From NCBI GenBank assembly GCA_012934845.2, contig WNNJ02002239.1, positions 62,001 to 126,000 on the forward strand: a DNA stretch of 64,000 nucleotides, in the 5' to 3' direction. The position numbers and the translations under genes were made by a program. Below, one piece after another: positions 31,873 to 45,419 of the stretch (position 1 is the first letter of the stretch; each line of letters starts with the position of its first letter). The notes under the pieces were generated by a model. That model was given only the letters and a program-made list of their open reading frames with translations. It had not been told where the DNA came from and made no database searches. This DNA comes from Pomphorhynchus laevis. Lineage: Eukaryota > Acanthocephala > Palaeacanthocephala > Echinorhynchida > Pomphorhynchidae.

Positions 31873-34800
31873 CTAATTTTAAAACGAGAATGTGATTAAT
31901 AATGACAATTTATATAAATGTGCACATTTGAGTTTTGTCAAAAGCTGTAAAATATTGAAGTTTATCGTAAGAAATGAAATCAAAGTATTTATGAATGATT
32001 ATTAGATAATTTCAAACAATTTCTACCAGTTCAATTTGAAATATTTGTATTGATGCATCTCAACGACCAATCAGCTGTTAACAATATAAACGTAGTAGTA
32101 ACGCAACGTAAACGCTCTAATGCAGCGATCTGAATACATAAGAATTAAAATTTCATTTGTATTAGGTCATCATAAAACATCAATACATTTCGAAATATAC
32201 GCACACAATATTAGAATTTAAGATACATTGCAGCATAAGACAACTTAAGACATTGTACTTGCTTCTAAGACATGCAAGTACAATTGGCATGTCAAATGAA
32301 CTCACGTAAAGGACGGATGAGTAATGCAGGTCATAGTGAGGGTGTGCAACATGCAGTGTTCTAATGAACCAATGAACATTTTACCCGGGTTCAATGTTAC
32401 TATCAGATGAGCTCAATGCTAAATAACAAATAACAAACTTTTAATAATAACAAATAACAAACTTTAAGCCAGTAGCAATATTACCAAGTTAGCCATGGCG
32501 GAAACAAACCACATGTTCTAGGTAGTAAAGGGATTTTAAACTTTTGGATAAACTAAATTCTCTTCAGGAAGCAATAATACTGATTCGTTTTTATAACAAG
32601 AATAGGTGAAATATATCGATTAAAAAATCCTTGCTCGAATAGTACAAAATATCAAATGCCTTTGCCCTGGAATATTAAAAATTTATATTTCTGAAAGTTA
32701 ATATTACTAAAACATCAGCAATAAGGTATCGAATTTAGCAAGTTATCGTGCCGCTCCAATTTACTAATAATTTGTATTATTGATAAATAAATACTTAGTA
32801 TAATCAGTATTCTAAAACTCTATAAAGTTTGTCTTATTGAAGCTTTACTATATCGAAAGGATAAAAAAGATCGTCGCATATTATATGCTTTCATCATTTG
32901 GTAAGTCTTAATAATAACGGACCGTCAAGATTAAAAATTTTTTTAAATTCTTTTCGCTGTACCAATGGCTTTTAGATTTTGATTCAAACTTTTTGTGGCA
33001 ATATCAATCTTATTTTATAATATTAATATCCTAGTATATTAATAGTATATACAATTTTTAGCATTTTGGATTTGATGAATTCGCAAGATTAATTGTTAAA
33101 ATAACAATATGCACATTTCTCACTAAATTACATATGAAATAGAGAACTGATAAGTTCGACTTGTAGTATAAATCTAGTATAATCGACTCATAATTCAAAT
33201 TTTTAGCATGGTTTATTATCGCTCAAAACACTACATTTTATGTTTCCAAGTATCCGATTAATGAAAAAAGTATTTATTTCCAAGTATCCGATTAATGAAA
33301 AAAGTATTTATTTCCAAGTATCCGATTCCATGAAAAAAATTCCATTTCGTTATTTTAATGAACAATTTACAAAAATACCTGAAATTCGTTTATTAAAGTA
33401 TAAACATACATATTATGATATACTTACTAGACATTGAACGTGGTAGGATTTCTGGCATACACTACAAGGAACTTGTGGAAATTTACCAAAGCGATCAAGG
33501 ACGTAGTAGCAAATTGGGCATTCTTGAAATCCGTTTAGCTTTTGGGTAAGATTTCGCTGCCATTCGGAGACTATGTCGTACCAAGAGCAACTCTTAAAAG
33601 TAAATTGTAAAACACCAAAACTCATTATACAAATATTTATTAATATCTAATAATATTATTATTTAGTTATCTGAAAAAAATCTTCTATCCACCCAACTGA
33701 TTTGCGATATATGTTTTTAGTAAAGATGTAATTGATTCTTACGGCAATCATGTAGCGAAATACATTTCCTTCATTTAGCATTTAAATTTATAGAAACTGA
33801 TTGGTTTCTACCTGATCATCCTCTAAGTGTGGAAAATTAAATGCTTTAATAGGGGCATTGCCCACTCCAGATCAGCACATGATGGATTGGAATCTTTTCT
33901 TCTTATTATTAGCAAATATCTTAGGATTTAAGAGTAAGCAATAACTTGCGAAATGATCAACAGACCAATCATCGAATTATATATAATTCCGTTTCGTCGT
34001 GCTAATTATAAATTAGTATTACCAGCTATCATCATTTTTAGGCATATACAATCAAGTTGTAAGAGAGTTTAGGCGATGAAGGTACGTTTTAATATAAATA
34101 CCTTTAAATACCGATTTTTTATACCCTTAAAAGCTGGACTGTCTTATTTTACACGTGTTAAAGCATTTATTATAATCAAATTACATCAGAGGAGTTACAT
34201 CATTGGCATGCCTTTGGCCTAGCTGTTATGTTGGGCTAATGATTACGGACCGAGACCTGATACCATATCAACTCCTGCTAATTACCTCCAGCATTTATTC
34301 GAATACATGGTATATTGCCTATCAATTAGCTGATTCGATTTGTTCTACTGACAATGGATACGGTGGTGACTTTGTTTCCCCGATATAATGGCCTCTGCCT
34401 GAAATACTGAAATTACGTATTGGTAAGACATAAATTATTGTAATTTATATGTTTACTATAAATAACCAAGCAAACAATAGTCTTATATTTAAATCATTTA
34501 AGCATTATTGAAAATAAATTTAAATTCTAAGTTAAAATTTTTTTTATATTGATAGTAAATAATATACTCTAAGTTATAATAAGATATGATTCTATATAAT
34601 CACAATATTACATCATAGGGATATATCATTGGAATAAATTTGCCCCAAAGTTGTTAACACTTGTAGCAACTGTGTTAACACATAATTGTGGCAGTAGTTG
34701 TTGAAGTACAGCTCGGAACGCATTCCAAAGCAGACAAAAATAACAGTCAAAACAGATTGGCACAAATGTTAGAAGTTTAATATATCAAAGTTAAAAAATA

Positions 34801-37800
34801 TATATAGGCAAACCTGATCAGAAGCGAATCGGAGAAATTGACAAGACCAGCGCTCAATATCTGACATTTGAAAAACGTTACTATCAAATTTGAGAGAGTT
34901 TATAGGCTCTAGTGGGTAGGTTTTCGGGATGGCAATATGTGCAGTTAATACCGACGAATAGTTAATTTCAATTTTTACAAGGAGATCAGAGTTTTCAGGA
35001 ATTGGCACTACTGAGCAGTTCGGAAGGCTGCTCTCTTTAATACATTTCCTTAAATCAACAAATCGACTCTTTATAATTTTCGGACAAATATCGTTGTTAA
35101 GACATGCGTGAAAAGTTTGTTTTATCGTTGTATCCATTAAAGCGAGATTCAATCGAACTGCTTTTGGTAATATGTTTAGCATCGTTAAGCATAGACAATC
35201 ACGTAGAGCGAAGAGATCAGTATCGGTAATTTGAACTATAAATAAAATGAAAAATAAGTTCTTTTTTTAATTTCTTTTTCATCTTGGATTCAGTTATCTT
35301 AAACGAGACAAATTTTTAATGAGTAATTCAAAACATAATCATCCATTCAATCCTTAAATTACAGCGGAATTCTTATTCTTATCAAATAAGAGATTATAAA
35401 TTATTTGCCTTGTTATATTGATACTAATTATTTTTAAATCATCTTTAAAATAATAATTTAACCCTGATAACGGACTTTTTGAATTTCAATAATCTTGGTT
35501 ATCAATATGATTTATATGTGCAGAATATGATTGATATATAGTTCATACTCAAATATGATATATTTTAAGTTGTATTTTTAATTTGCAAGTTTAGCGTGAA
35601 AATCAATGTGTGTTTACAAAAAAAATATTGAACGAATTGAAAAAAAAAGATTTTTTAATTTATGCAGGTTGATCAAATGTTTGAGCTCTCACATACAATA
35701 TTACATAAATTTATTATTTTGACCTAAAAAAATATATGTTAACCGCTACTCCGGGTTTGGGTTCCGAAATCGGAGCACGTATGATACTACTTCAGGTGTT
35801 TCGATTCGCAATAACGTAACACAATTCACCTTTGGATTCACAAAGTCGAGCACTCAGGTTTCTACTATTACTAGTAAATAGGGTCTTCAAGTACTAATAC
35901 TTGACAATAAAACGAAAATTCCACTTTACTCCTATTAACTGTGTAACTTAAATTCTAAATCAGTGAACATCACGATAGTTTTAGAAATACGGATTCGCAT
36001 TAAGGTCACTAGACATTTGATCTTAAAAATATCTAGAATTCGATAAGTTATCAATATTAGATAGAAGTTAACAAAACAATGTCGTCTGCAAGAAGCAATG
36101 AAATCATTCAGATGTAACAATGTTGGATGTCATCTACTAGGTAAGTTGGTAACAACTTTAAATCTTATCTCGTTAATAAAAATGAAATTTTATGTTTCTA
36201 ACTTAATCTTTCTTTTTCTGAATATTGTAGAAAATATACGAAGAGTTCTGACAATTACTTTACTATTTGGCTATGCAGGTAAAACTCATAAACGTTTCAC
36301 TATATAATTAAAACTTTTGATGGTTCTATCAACAGTAGACTTGGAGAATGTTCAAATTTAATTTGATTGCATCTGTGAGCTGAAATTCTTCTGGTTATAG
36401 CACGATATTATCCTCACAGTATTGTTCATATTCTTGTTCCAGCAGGACGCTACTAATCAGTCTGGGTGGGTCAGCAGCTGATGAGAGCCACCCAAGCTGA
36501 TTAGTAGCGTCTTGCTGTATCAACAATAGGAACAATAATACTGTGAGGATAATGTCGTACCGCAACCAGAAGAATTTCAGCTCACAGATGCAATGAAGTT
36601 AAATTAAAAACATTCATTGCAATTGGCAGCATGAGAAACAGTGATCCGGCTAACGGATCACACACATATGGTAGGTTTCTAATAGATCGTTAGAATACGA
36701 TCCCCTACCAAAAGTAATATACATAAATGTATATATACACCACTGAAGCAGCCATCCAAGTTGATGTAGCATTGAATCAATATACAGACGTCCTGAGTTC
36801 AAAGACAATCAGCACCAGTGTACGGAGTAAGCAAATAATAAGGGTCGAAAAGTGAAATATAGGTATGGGTTAGCAGCTGAAGAGACCCATCTAGGCTGAT
36901 TAGTAGCGTCCTGCTGTATCAAGAATAGGAACAATAATAGTATGAGGATAATGTCGTGCCACAACCAGAACAATGTTCAAAGGACATAGACAATGCTCGT
37001 CAAACCAATTACGCCATTTAAAGCGTTATTTTTTTATTACCAGATTATTTGCTATCATAGCAATTTCTTGTCCAAAGAGATCGTTGATTTTCTTGTATTC
37101 ATCTCGTATTTGTGATTGTGCTTCTCGCGATGATTCCACAGGCAAATCGTCGAAGTTAGGTGAAGCATAAAAATGTCTTTCAAATTTGAATGAGAATGTC
37201 AACATTGATTGGGAAATTTTCTGCATGTCTAAGAATTATGTATTTTATTTCAAGTACTGTATCTGACTATATAGACAGATAGATACCGATAATAGACATC
37301 AGCGGGATGATTATCTTTTCTATTCACCGAGATCGACGGATCGATTCTTGTACTATTTGCTTGATATTGTTCAAATCGAATTTAATTGCAATCAGACATA
37401 CTGATTTTGTTAATAATTTTGTACTAACTATGAAACAATCAAAAACAGAAAATGTTTAAACTATGACTGTATATTACACCTCTCTGCTTTGAAAAGAACT
37501 CATTGCATTGTATTGACTTCGAAAGCGAAAGCTACGTCATGTAATTAGCATATAGTGATTTCTTTCTGCTTTGATCAATGTATATATAGTATGTTTTCCA
37601 TGCGAATGCATTGTGTACGGTATGCCGTCTTGCAGTGTAGAAACATGAAATTCTCTATGTATAGAGAGAGGAGCAGATAGGTGTAATAGACAGTCCTGGT
37701 TTAATCAAATCTCTAAATTATTTATTGGTCGTATAATGATCGCAGGCAGCGGTGCTATTTTTTTGTCATCTATTTTACTAATCATTCAGTGATCCCGCTG

Positions 37801-40800
37801 ATGTCCATTATACTTAATATTAAATTTAATATTCATCCTAAAGTTTTTACAGAAAAATTTTTTAAGAAGTAATTTATCAATCAGTATAGTACGAAAATAA
37901 AGCTAAGTTGCTATTTAAAAAGAAATAAAAATTTATAATATAATATAACATAAACGAAATTTAAGTCTGTATTTAGGTTTAAAAAGTATTTTAACGAATT
38001 AAAAAAAAACTAAATTTAAGAATTCCGATGGTTTAAACAATTGCTAATTTTAAAATTGTTCAAACAATTTTAAAATTTATAAGTTATTTAATATTTTGTT
38101 TTGTAAAAAGTTGAGCAATTCTAAATATATACATAACAAGAATGTTGCACAAAGAAAACATAACTTACTTTTAACAGGACGCTCGAATGTTGTCATGTAG
38201 CGAAGATCAATTTTTGTCGTGGATGTTGTCAAAAACGTCGACATTAGCGAAATATATTTAATTGCATTTTTTACGACCTGGTTTGATTCAAGGTACTTTT
38301 GTACACGTGCAGCTGAAACATCAATATCCGTATGTCTGATTGTTAAAAATATCAGATGCAATGTGAGCATTTTGTTAACAATGTTCGGGTATTTGGGCAC
38401 AATGCACATCTGCTCAGTTGTTGTATCGTCCACGTTCGTTGTTGACAATAGTTCATCTAGATAATTAAGACAGGCAACGAATGGTTCTAACCTCAGTATA
38501 GTCATTTCATGTCGATGGTCTTCATCGACAAATTTATCATCCTTGTCAGTATCAAAATTGATTATGCTTTTAACTTGTTTACCGAATTGTTTCAATGAAC
38601 AATGATAATCATCATTATCACCGCTAATGTTTGGGTTGTTTGTTTCGTCGTTACTGTGATAAGAAGAAATAGATAGCTGCCTAACGTCGATGTCATTACT
38701 TTCACCCGTAGATGTTGCTTTCACATTTGCTGAACTATCGAGCAATTGGAATATATTGATCTGATGTGAAATAATTTCTATTAATTTGTAAGAAGCATAC
38801 GATACAGGCCAAATTTTACTATTGAGTCCTTTCAACAGCAGATATTTTATGATGTTACCAAGAGAGCATTCTACATTTACATTCTTGAGTTTCGATTTGA
38901 AGTATGAAACTACGAAGACAGGATTAACGCATCGAACAGTAGATTTAGCTGTCTGTTCGAACAGATCAAGCTGGCATCTCGAAAAAAAGTCCGCCAATCC
39001 TGTAAGTTCTTAAGAAAGTAATTATTATTGGTGAAATCATGATATACAGACATTTTAAGTTATATTACAATATCAAATCAATATTTTGATATCGATTTTG
39101 AAAAATACGTGACAAATAGAAATAAATAAAAGTTATTTAAGCGATTAACGTGAAATAAAAAAACTGGCGACTTAAAATCGAACATTTAATTTTCACTTTT
39201 TTATAGATCTTTTTAGATTAATATCGATTAATTACTTGTATAGATATTTCCAAACACGGAAGAATTATAAAGCCTAAAATACGATTAAAAAGCTGAAGCT
39301 ATTTTTTTAATGACTAGCTATATGTTAATGAGTGTACTTTTATTTAGAAGTGAAAATATAAATATATTTTATGATTAGAGTGAATATATTTTGTATTCTA
39401 TATTTTATTTTAGATATTTAGTTTCGCAATGATATAACACTATTCACCTTCGTATATGCCTAATCAATCACATACAAGCTAATACCAGACGTCTCTTCAC
39501 CCGTGACATGCTTTTATGTAGCTCTATTTTCAGAATGTCGTTTTTTTCTTAGAGTAATACGTTCCCAGGTGACCACGTATAATGTTTTATTTTACACTGG
39601 CATTACTAGTATATTTTTATTACAGAAAGTGCTGATAAAATAGGATAATCTGCGTTAGTTTGTAATGATTATTTAATGTGCTACCGGTTACTAAAAATAT
39701 ATAGCGAATACCATTTAATAAAAATAAAAAGTTTTTAAATTACTTAAAACTTGTTGTAAAATTTTCAAATTTAATTATTTTATATAATATTTTTAATTAA
39801 TATATAATTATATTATTTAATTAATTAATATAATTTATTTAATTAATCTATATAATTATTTTTATATACTTTTAAAGTATATAAAAAATTCATATTTAAA
39901 GATATGCAACGTGTACGACGCATATATCTCGAAAACACGCAATTACACTTACAAAAAAATTTTGAACAATGATGAAATAATGGGAATAAAAGAAATCAAA
40001 CAAGATGATAATATCATTTTTAAAAAGGTAGATAAATGCGGACAGTTTGTTTTTTGAGCAAAAGAAGAGTATATTGCGGAGGGACTGAGAAAATTAGAAT
40101 CCGACACTTACGAGGACTCTAACGAGCAAGAACTCTTGAAACTAGGGAATCTAATAAATGATTTTGTGCTAATAAACGAGTCTCTAAACATTTTCGATCA
40201 AACAACATCAGATGCCCTATGGCACAACCAATCAGCCACACAGAGTATTTTACATGCTACCAAAAGTGCAAAAGAACGAACGACCCTGCAAAGGACGCCC
40301 AATTGTCAGTAATATTGGCACCTGTACCGAAACGTTATCAAACTTTCTTGACTTACACTTGAAGCCACTTGCTCATTCCACACTAAGCTATATCAGAAAT
40401 ACAGAAGAGTTTATAGAAATGCTCCACAAGATCAAAGATCAATTCAACGATTTCAACGATTCTTCACCTTGGATGATCACACTTAATCTTTGTATTCAAT
40501 ACGTGCAAAGAGAAATGCTTGAGTACAAAATGGATAAAAAGACAACTGGTATCGCGATAGTTACACCTGTTGCACCAAGTTATTGTATCATTTATATGTC
40601 CTAGTATGAAAGGACATTTTTACACCAGCAAAAAATGTACCAACACTATGGGTACGTTACATCAACGACATTTTTGTCGCATGGCAACATGGTGAAGAAG
40701 CTGTGAAAGTGTTCCTGCACAATTTGCAAAATTTCGGGTCCCTGAGCTTTAGAAATGATAGAAGCAAACCAGCAAACTTTTTGGACGTCACAATAGACTT

Positions 40801-43800
40801 GCAGCAGAACCAGTTACTCACTCAGATCTACAGAAATAAAAGTGCGATGAAATTACACCGACATCCTCAAAGCTCACATCATTTTCATATTAAAATATCC
40901 TTAATGCAAAACGAAACAATGCGCATCTTGCGCCTGTGTAATACACCTCAAACCAGATATAAGCATATGTAATGCTTTTGAAAGGAATTGAAAGGCAGAG
41001 GATATACAGTTCCAGAGATAAACTGCGCAATTACAAGAGCAACAAATAAACAGTAGAAAGGATAGGACAGTTAAGAGAAGTAACACAAATAACGAGCAAA
41101 TATAATAAGATAAAAAGAATTAAAAATGAATTCGTTCCCATTGTATGTATCCTATACCATGAAGCTCTACGGATATACCGCAATTGATACGAAGGACAAT
41201 AAGCAATATCCATACGAACCTTTCGAAACCAGAAAGGAATCCAAGGATTGTATTCCTTATAAAAATAGAATGAAAGATCTTCTGACATCATATCGGTTAT
41301 ATCGAAAAAAGCGGAATGATCGCTATGCATGTCATCCCTGTAAGAAAGTGCGCACCAAATGTTGTAGCAATGTTGTGGCAGCGAATCACGTGACGAGCGC
41401 AAAAACGGGACTAACATATACGTTTCGGAATACATCAACATGTGCATCACAAGGCAACGTATACACCGCTTCATGCAACGAATGTGGCGCACAATCCATG
41501 GGAGATACGGGTCTGACATTAAACCGACGCTTCAATAACCGCCACAGTATCCTAAAATTCAAACGCATGGAAAGAGATGTTATAGTTGAACACTTTGTCA
41601 GCGTACATAAAAACAACGCTGATCTATTTCGATACACAATAATCAAGACTGGCATTAGCGATACGGCTAATACAACGACAAACGGAGCAAAAATGGGTTG
41701 GGAAACTTATGTGCGACCTTCCTCACTGATTAAATAAAGACCATTTTTACATATATGGATGACATCATATAGAATCACTCATATGCTCAATCTTAAAGCT
41801 CACCTTAGTGAAGCTTATCAGTTTTTAAAACGTTTGAAGATGAGTTGTTTTCGCCGCTTTATTTGTTTGTCTCCAATATGAATAACGAACTCCTAAGTTT
41901 GTTATAGCGGGTTCGCTACCGAACCCGCGATAAAATTATAAAATATTCTGAAGAAGACTCGAAAGAGTCGAAACGCTAATATTTTTTTGTTCCTTCAATG
42001 TCGGTAGGCAATCAATATAATTTTTTAAACATATTCACTTATTGAAAAAGTTTAACAATAAGCGAAAAGTTGAAAAAGAAATAATTTGTATTTGATTTTT
42101 TAATTTTATCCATTAGTTTAATAAAATTCACAATTATTCAGCAAAATCATTATGGATGATCATGGGTTAATAAACACAAACGCAATTTTAAAAAGGATGC
42201 TAGTATGTTTTGTTCATAGCATTCATTTGATTCCGACACAACAAGTCCCATAAATTTCATGTTTTTTTAAAGAACTCGCCAAAATACAGAAATTTTTGAA
42301 TTTCTAGATTACTATTGTGCTCAGCATCAGAATTGTTCGTTACTAACAACAATTAGTTTGATAATATTTTAAAATTAGCCGATTTTAATTATCAATGACT
42401 AAAATCGTTATAAAGATGATAAAGTACAAATAAAACATCCACGCTGTATTAATAATTTATTTCACTTCATATTTGAATTTATCTACATAGTTTATCAGAT
42501 TACTTTAAATATAATACATTGTAAGAATTTATTTATGATTGATGATGATGATGATTTTCAGCTCAGAATTATGGCCAATACATGATTTTACACAATATTT
42601 TCACAAAAGATCAATTGTCTATCTTCTAACACAGGGTATACGTATACTTTAAATTACTAATTTTTAATATAAACTCTTAAATAATATAATATTATTTTAA
42701 ATGATGTGATCATATTTATAAACAATTATATTTTTAGTATTAAATATTTTTGTCTACGATACAATCTGTTAATTATGGAATCGAGTTTTAATTTTCGTTG
42801 ATATCTTACGAACATAAATAGCATTTGTATTTGTATCACTCACCATTATTATTGGGTAAATAATAAATAATTATTTAGTTTATACAGACAGTACAATGAA
42901 TTTACTCCTAGATGGAAAAAATCAGATCTCGGGTTCTATCAACGGGTTCTCGCTGTGGTGATAATCAATTTACATTTTATTTTGTTATATATATTATGAA
43001 TAGTATAGTTCAAATCAGTATGTCCGACATTACTGTGCAATTCTTCCCTTATAAAAAGCGTGTAGATCAAGTCAGGACAAGCTAAATACATCATAAGATA
43101 CAAATTAAGTTGGCACGCCAACGTGGTGACTTATTTATTCTTTCATGTAATTCTATATTAAATATTGTGGCTATGGTATCCATAAATTTCAGAGCAATCG
43201 AATATTACCCGAGAATAATTACCACTTAAATAATTATAGTTTTACTATTGTTGTACGTGACGGTAAGAGTTAAAAATAAAAATAGCTTAAGGAATTGGTG
43301 GCAAACGTTTTTCTAAAACAATTACCAATTAGTCTGCACAAAGATTCGAGAATAAAGTGCGTGGCTGTTTCTTTATATTGCTCAGTAGCGTAATATGTTT
43401 GCGGCTGCTCTAATATTATGGAGCAGATTTTTAAGCATTTTTCTTCTATTGTATTCAATACGCATGACAAAGAATTAAATTTTCCACTGTTCTGTTCTTC
43501 TCGCATACAAGATCGAAAATGCTCATCGAAAAAACGTAACAAAGCAATTGATCTTGTAAGGCAAGTCAAGTACGAATCAGATTCGGTAGAATCAGGTGAT
43601 GAAATTTTCGAAGTTTGACAAAGATAGCATGACATCATTCGACTGTAATGCATTAGTTGAAAAGGCCATCTTAAACGACGATTGCTATAATCGCCAATAT
43701 CGCTAAGCAACTGTTTGTCTAACTCCTTTAATCGATTGTCTAGAAACGTTTTATTGTACAGTTTTTTTGAAATAATTATATCTGCTGAGTCTGGTTTTAT

Positions 43801-45373
43801 GTTACTAGTAGGATCAATACACAGAGATGAATAGCGATCGCGTAGCACTAATGGATCAAATACAGCACTTCCCTTTTCTAATTGCATATACGCCAGTTGA
43901 AATAAGTCGTCAAACGATATAGAATGTCCATTTTGCTGCTGGTCAATGGTTGGAGCAATCAGACTTGTGTATAATGATTCAAGCCGATCTTTCAGAACAT
44001 TATTGCCTATATTATAATTACAAATGTTTGACGTTTGGTAAGAGTGCGAAAAGCTGACGCGGTGAAACACCCACGATGAAATTAAACAGCACAACCAGAA
44101 CATGTGCTTAATTCGCGTTTGTAGGGCAAGATATATACTGCTGCTATTCGTAGACAAAGATCTAGGACGATCTTTAACATTATTTTCTTGTTCGATTGTT
44201 CCGTCGTTGTCATTTTCGATATTTGCGGTCATTGAATGTACTGTTGTATCTGCATTATCAGTTACAAAGCTATTCATCTGTTCAGTAAGTGTAAGTAAAA
44301 AGTTACTTATCCCAATGCAGTTGTGTGGTTCTAGAAGATTGTCAACATTTAATAGGAACGAACTAGTCACGGTGTTTGTGTCAATCATCATGCATGACGG
44401 CATCGATAACTCAGTTGGAAAAATCGACCTTACAAGAGGTTTAACGATATCAAGATACAGATAAAGAATGTCCATACGGGATTGATTTGTGTTGTATTCA
44501 CTGTTCTGTTTAAGCTCATCACCTTCGCTATTAACATCACTGCTGGAAGTCGTCACGTGCATGCATGCATTCAGGAAATAGGACAGCGACATAAACGGCC
44601 CTTCGCTGTTACTTAACGTCGTGCTGTTATGCAGGTGATGTTCTACTAATTTCGACAACTCAGAAAATACGATATCATGTGACCGAGTTTGCAACAACAA
44701 ACCGAACCACAGTTTAAGCAATTTATCCGTTTTTAAGTTACCAATATGATCACTTAAGAATTCAAGAAGAATGTGACAATGTTCGTCACTCAAGTTCGCA
44801 GCAGAAATTCCAGTACATCGATCGCAAAAACAATCAATCAGGTCGTTATCGGTACTAATGACTGCTAAAAATTCAGGTAGAAAACATTTGTTTTCATTGA
44901 TTAGGTATCCTAATCCGGAAAAATCAGGAATTGCATCAATATTATTTTTCGATATTATTCTATTAAGAGGTATATTTGACTTGAGCAGAATATTTATAAA
45001 AACGTAATCTTCTCGAATTAAACAGTCTACATATCTGCTAGAATCAGTGGAAGCCAATACGTGCTAAATAAAAAGATAGCGTTAGTGCACAATTATTAAA
45101 ATCTATATTAAAGTATATGCGACTAATATACGCCAATTAATTGTGAAACAGGCTTTCGAAAATCGTTTTTAATAAGAACGTCTACAATAATCGAAATGAA
45201 AAACATTTTCTAACAAAATAAACAGATACAAAGAACATCACAAACGCGAGTAATAAAGTCATCGTGAGTTTTGTATAATTTGCAATGCAAAAACAAATTA
45301 ATATAAAGTAGTAAGGTCAAGGTTGAGCATCAGTTTAATCAATTTTTATTAAAGAATATACCTAAAAGCGTTT

Positions 45374-45419
<46 letters not shown>

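Larger units (their letters stand above)
39960..42000 (+). mobile_element. Canonical Penelope-like element (RT then GIY-YIG), relic
   Basis: The plus-strand order is an N-terminal piece (IKEIKQDDNIIFKKVDKCGQ, ~39,985-40,050), RT fingers (FYMLPKVQKNERPCKGRPIV, ~40,235-40,300, and TETLSNFLDLHLKPL), the degenerate catalytic palm (VRYINDIFVAW-like, ~40,652-40,690), the RT end (FLDVTIDLQQN) and a GIY-YIG domain (NVYTASCNECGAQSMGDTG, ~41,456-41,512). This is the usual PLE order, opposite to the Naiad copies. The nuclease core is altered (GAQSMGDTG where GxxYVGxT is expected). The 3' UTR has a hairpin and a hammerhead-like core. It is inserted in the LTN1 intron between the exons at 39.0 and 43.3 kb. 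Confidence 0.8.

Noticed and set aside
32340-32420. LTN1 terminal exon candidate (HWFIRT...)
   Set aside because: It lacks the final Cys pair of the RING. The exon at 31,813-31,872 supplies CPHC, the right phase and a stop.
33240-33437. Small plus-strand ORF
   Set aside because: It arises from the 34-bp tandem repeat and lies opposite the LTN1 RING exon boundary.
36660-36705. tRNA-like structure (GGTAGG...CCTACC with an inner hairpin)
   Set aside because: Too short, with no anticodon arm or clear A and B boxes. It is better described as a double stem-loop of the ~397-bp repeat.
44102-44464. Plus-strand ORF of 120 codons
   Set aside because: Antisense shadow of the large LTN1 exon, with no recognisable domain.
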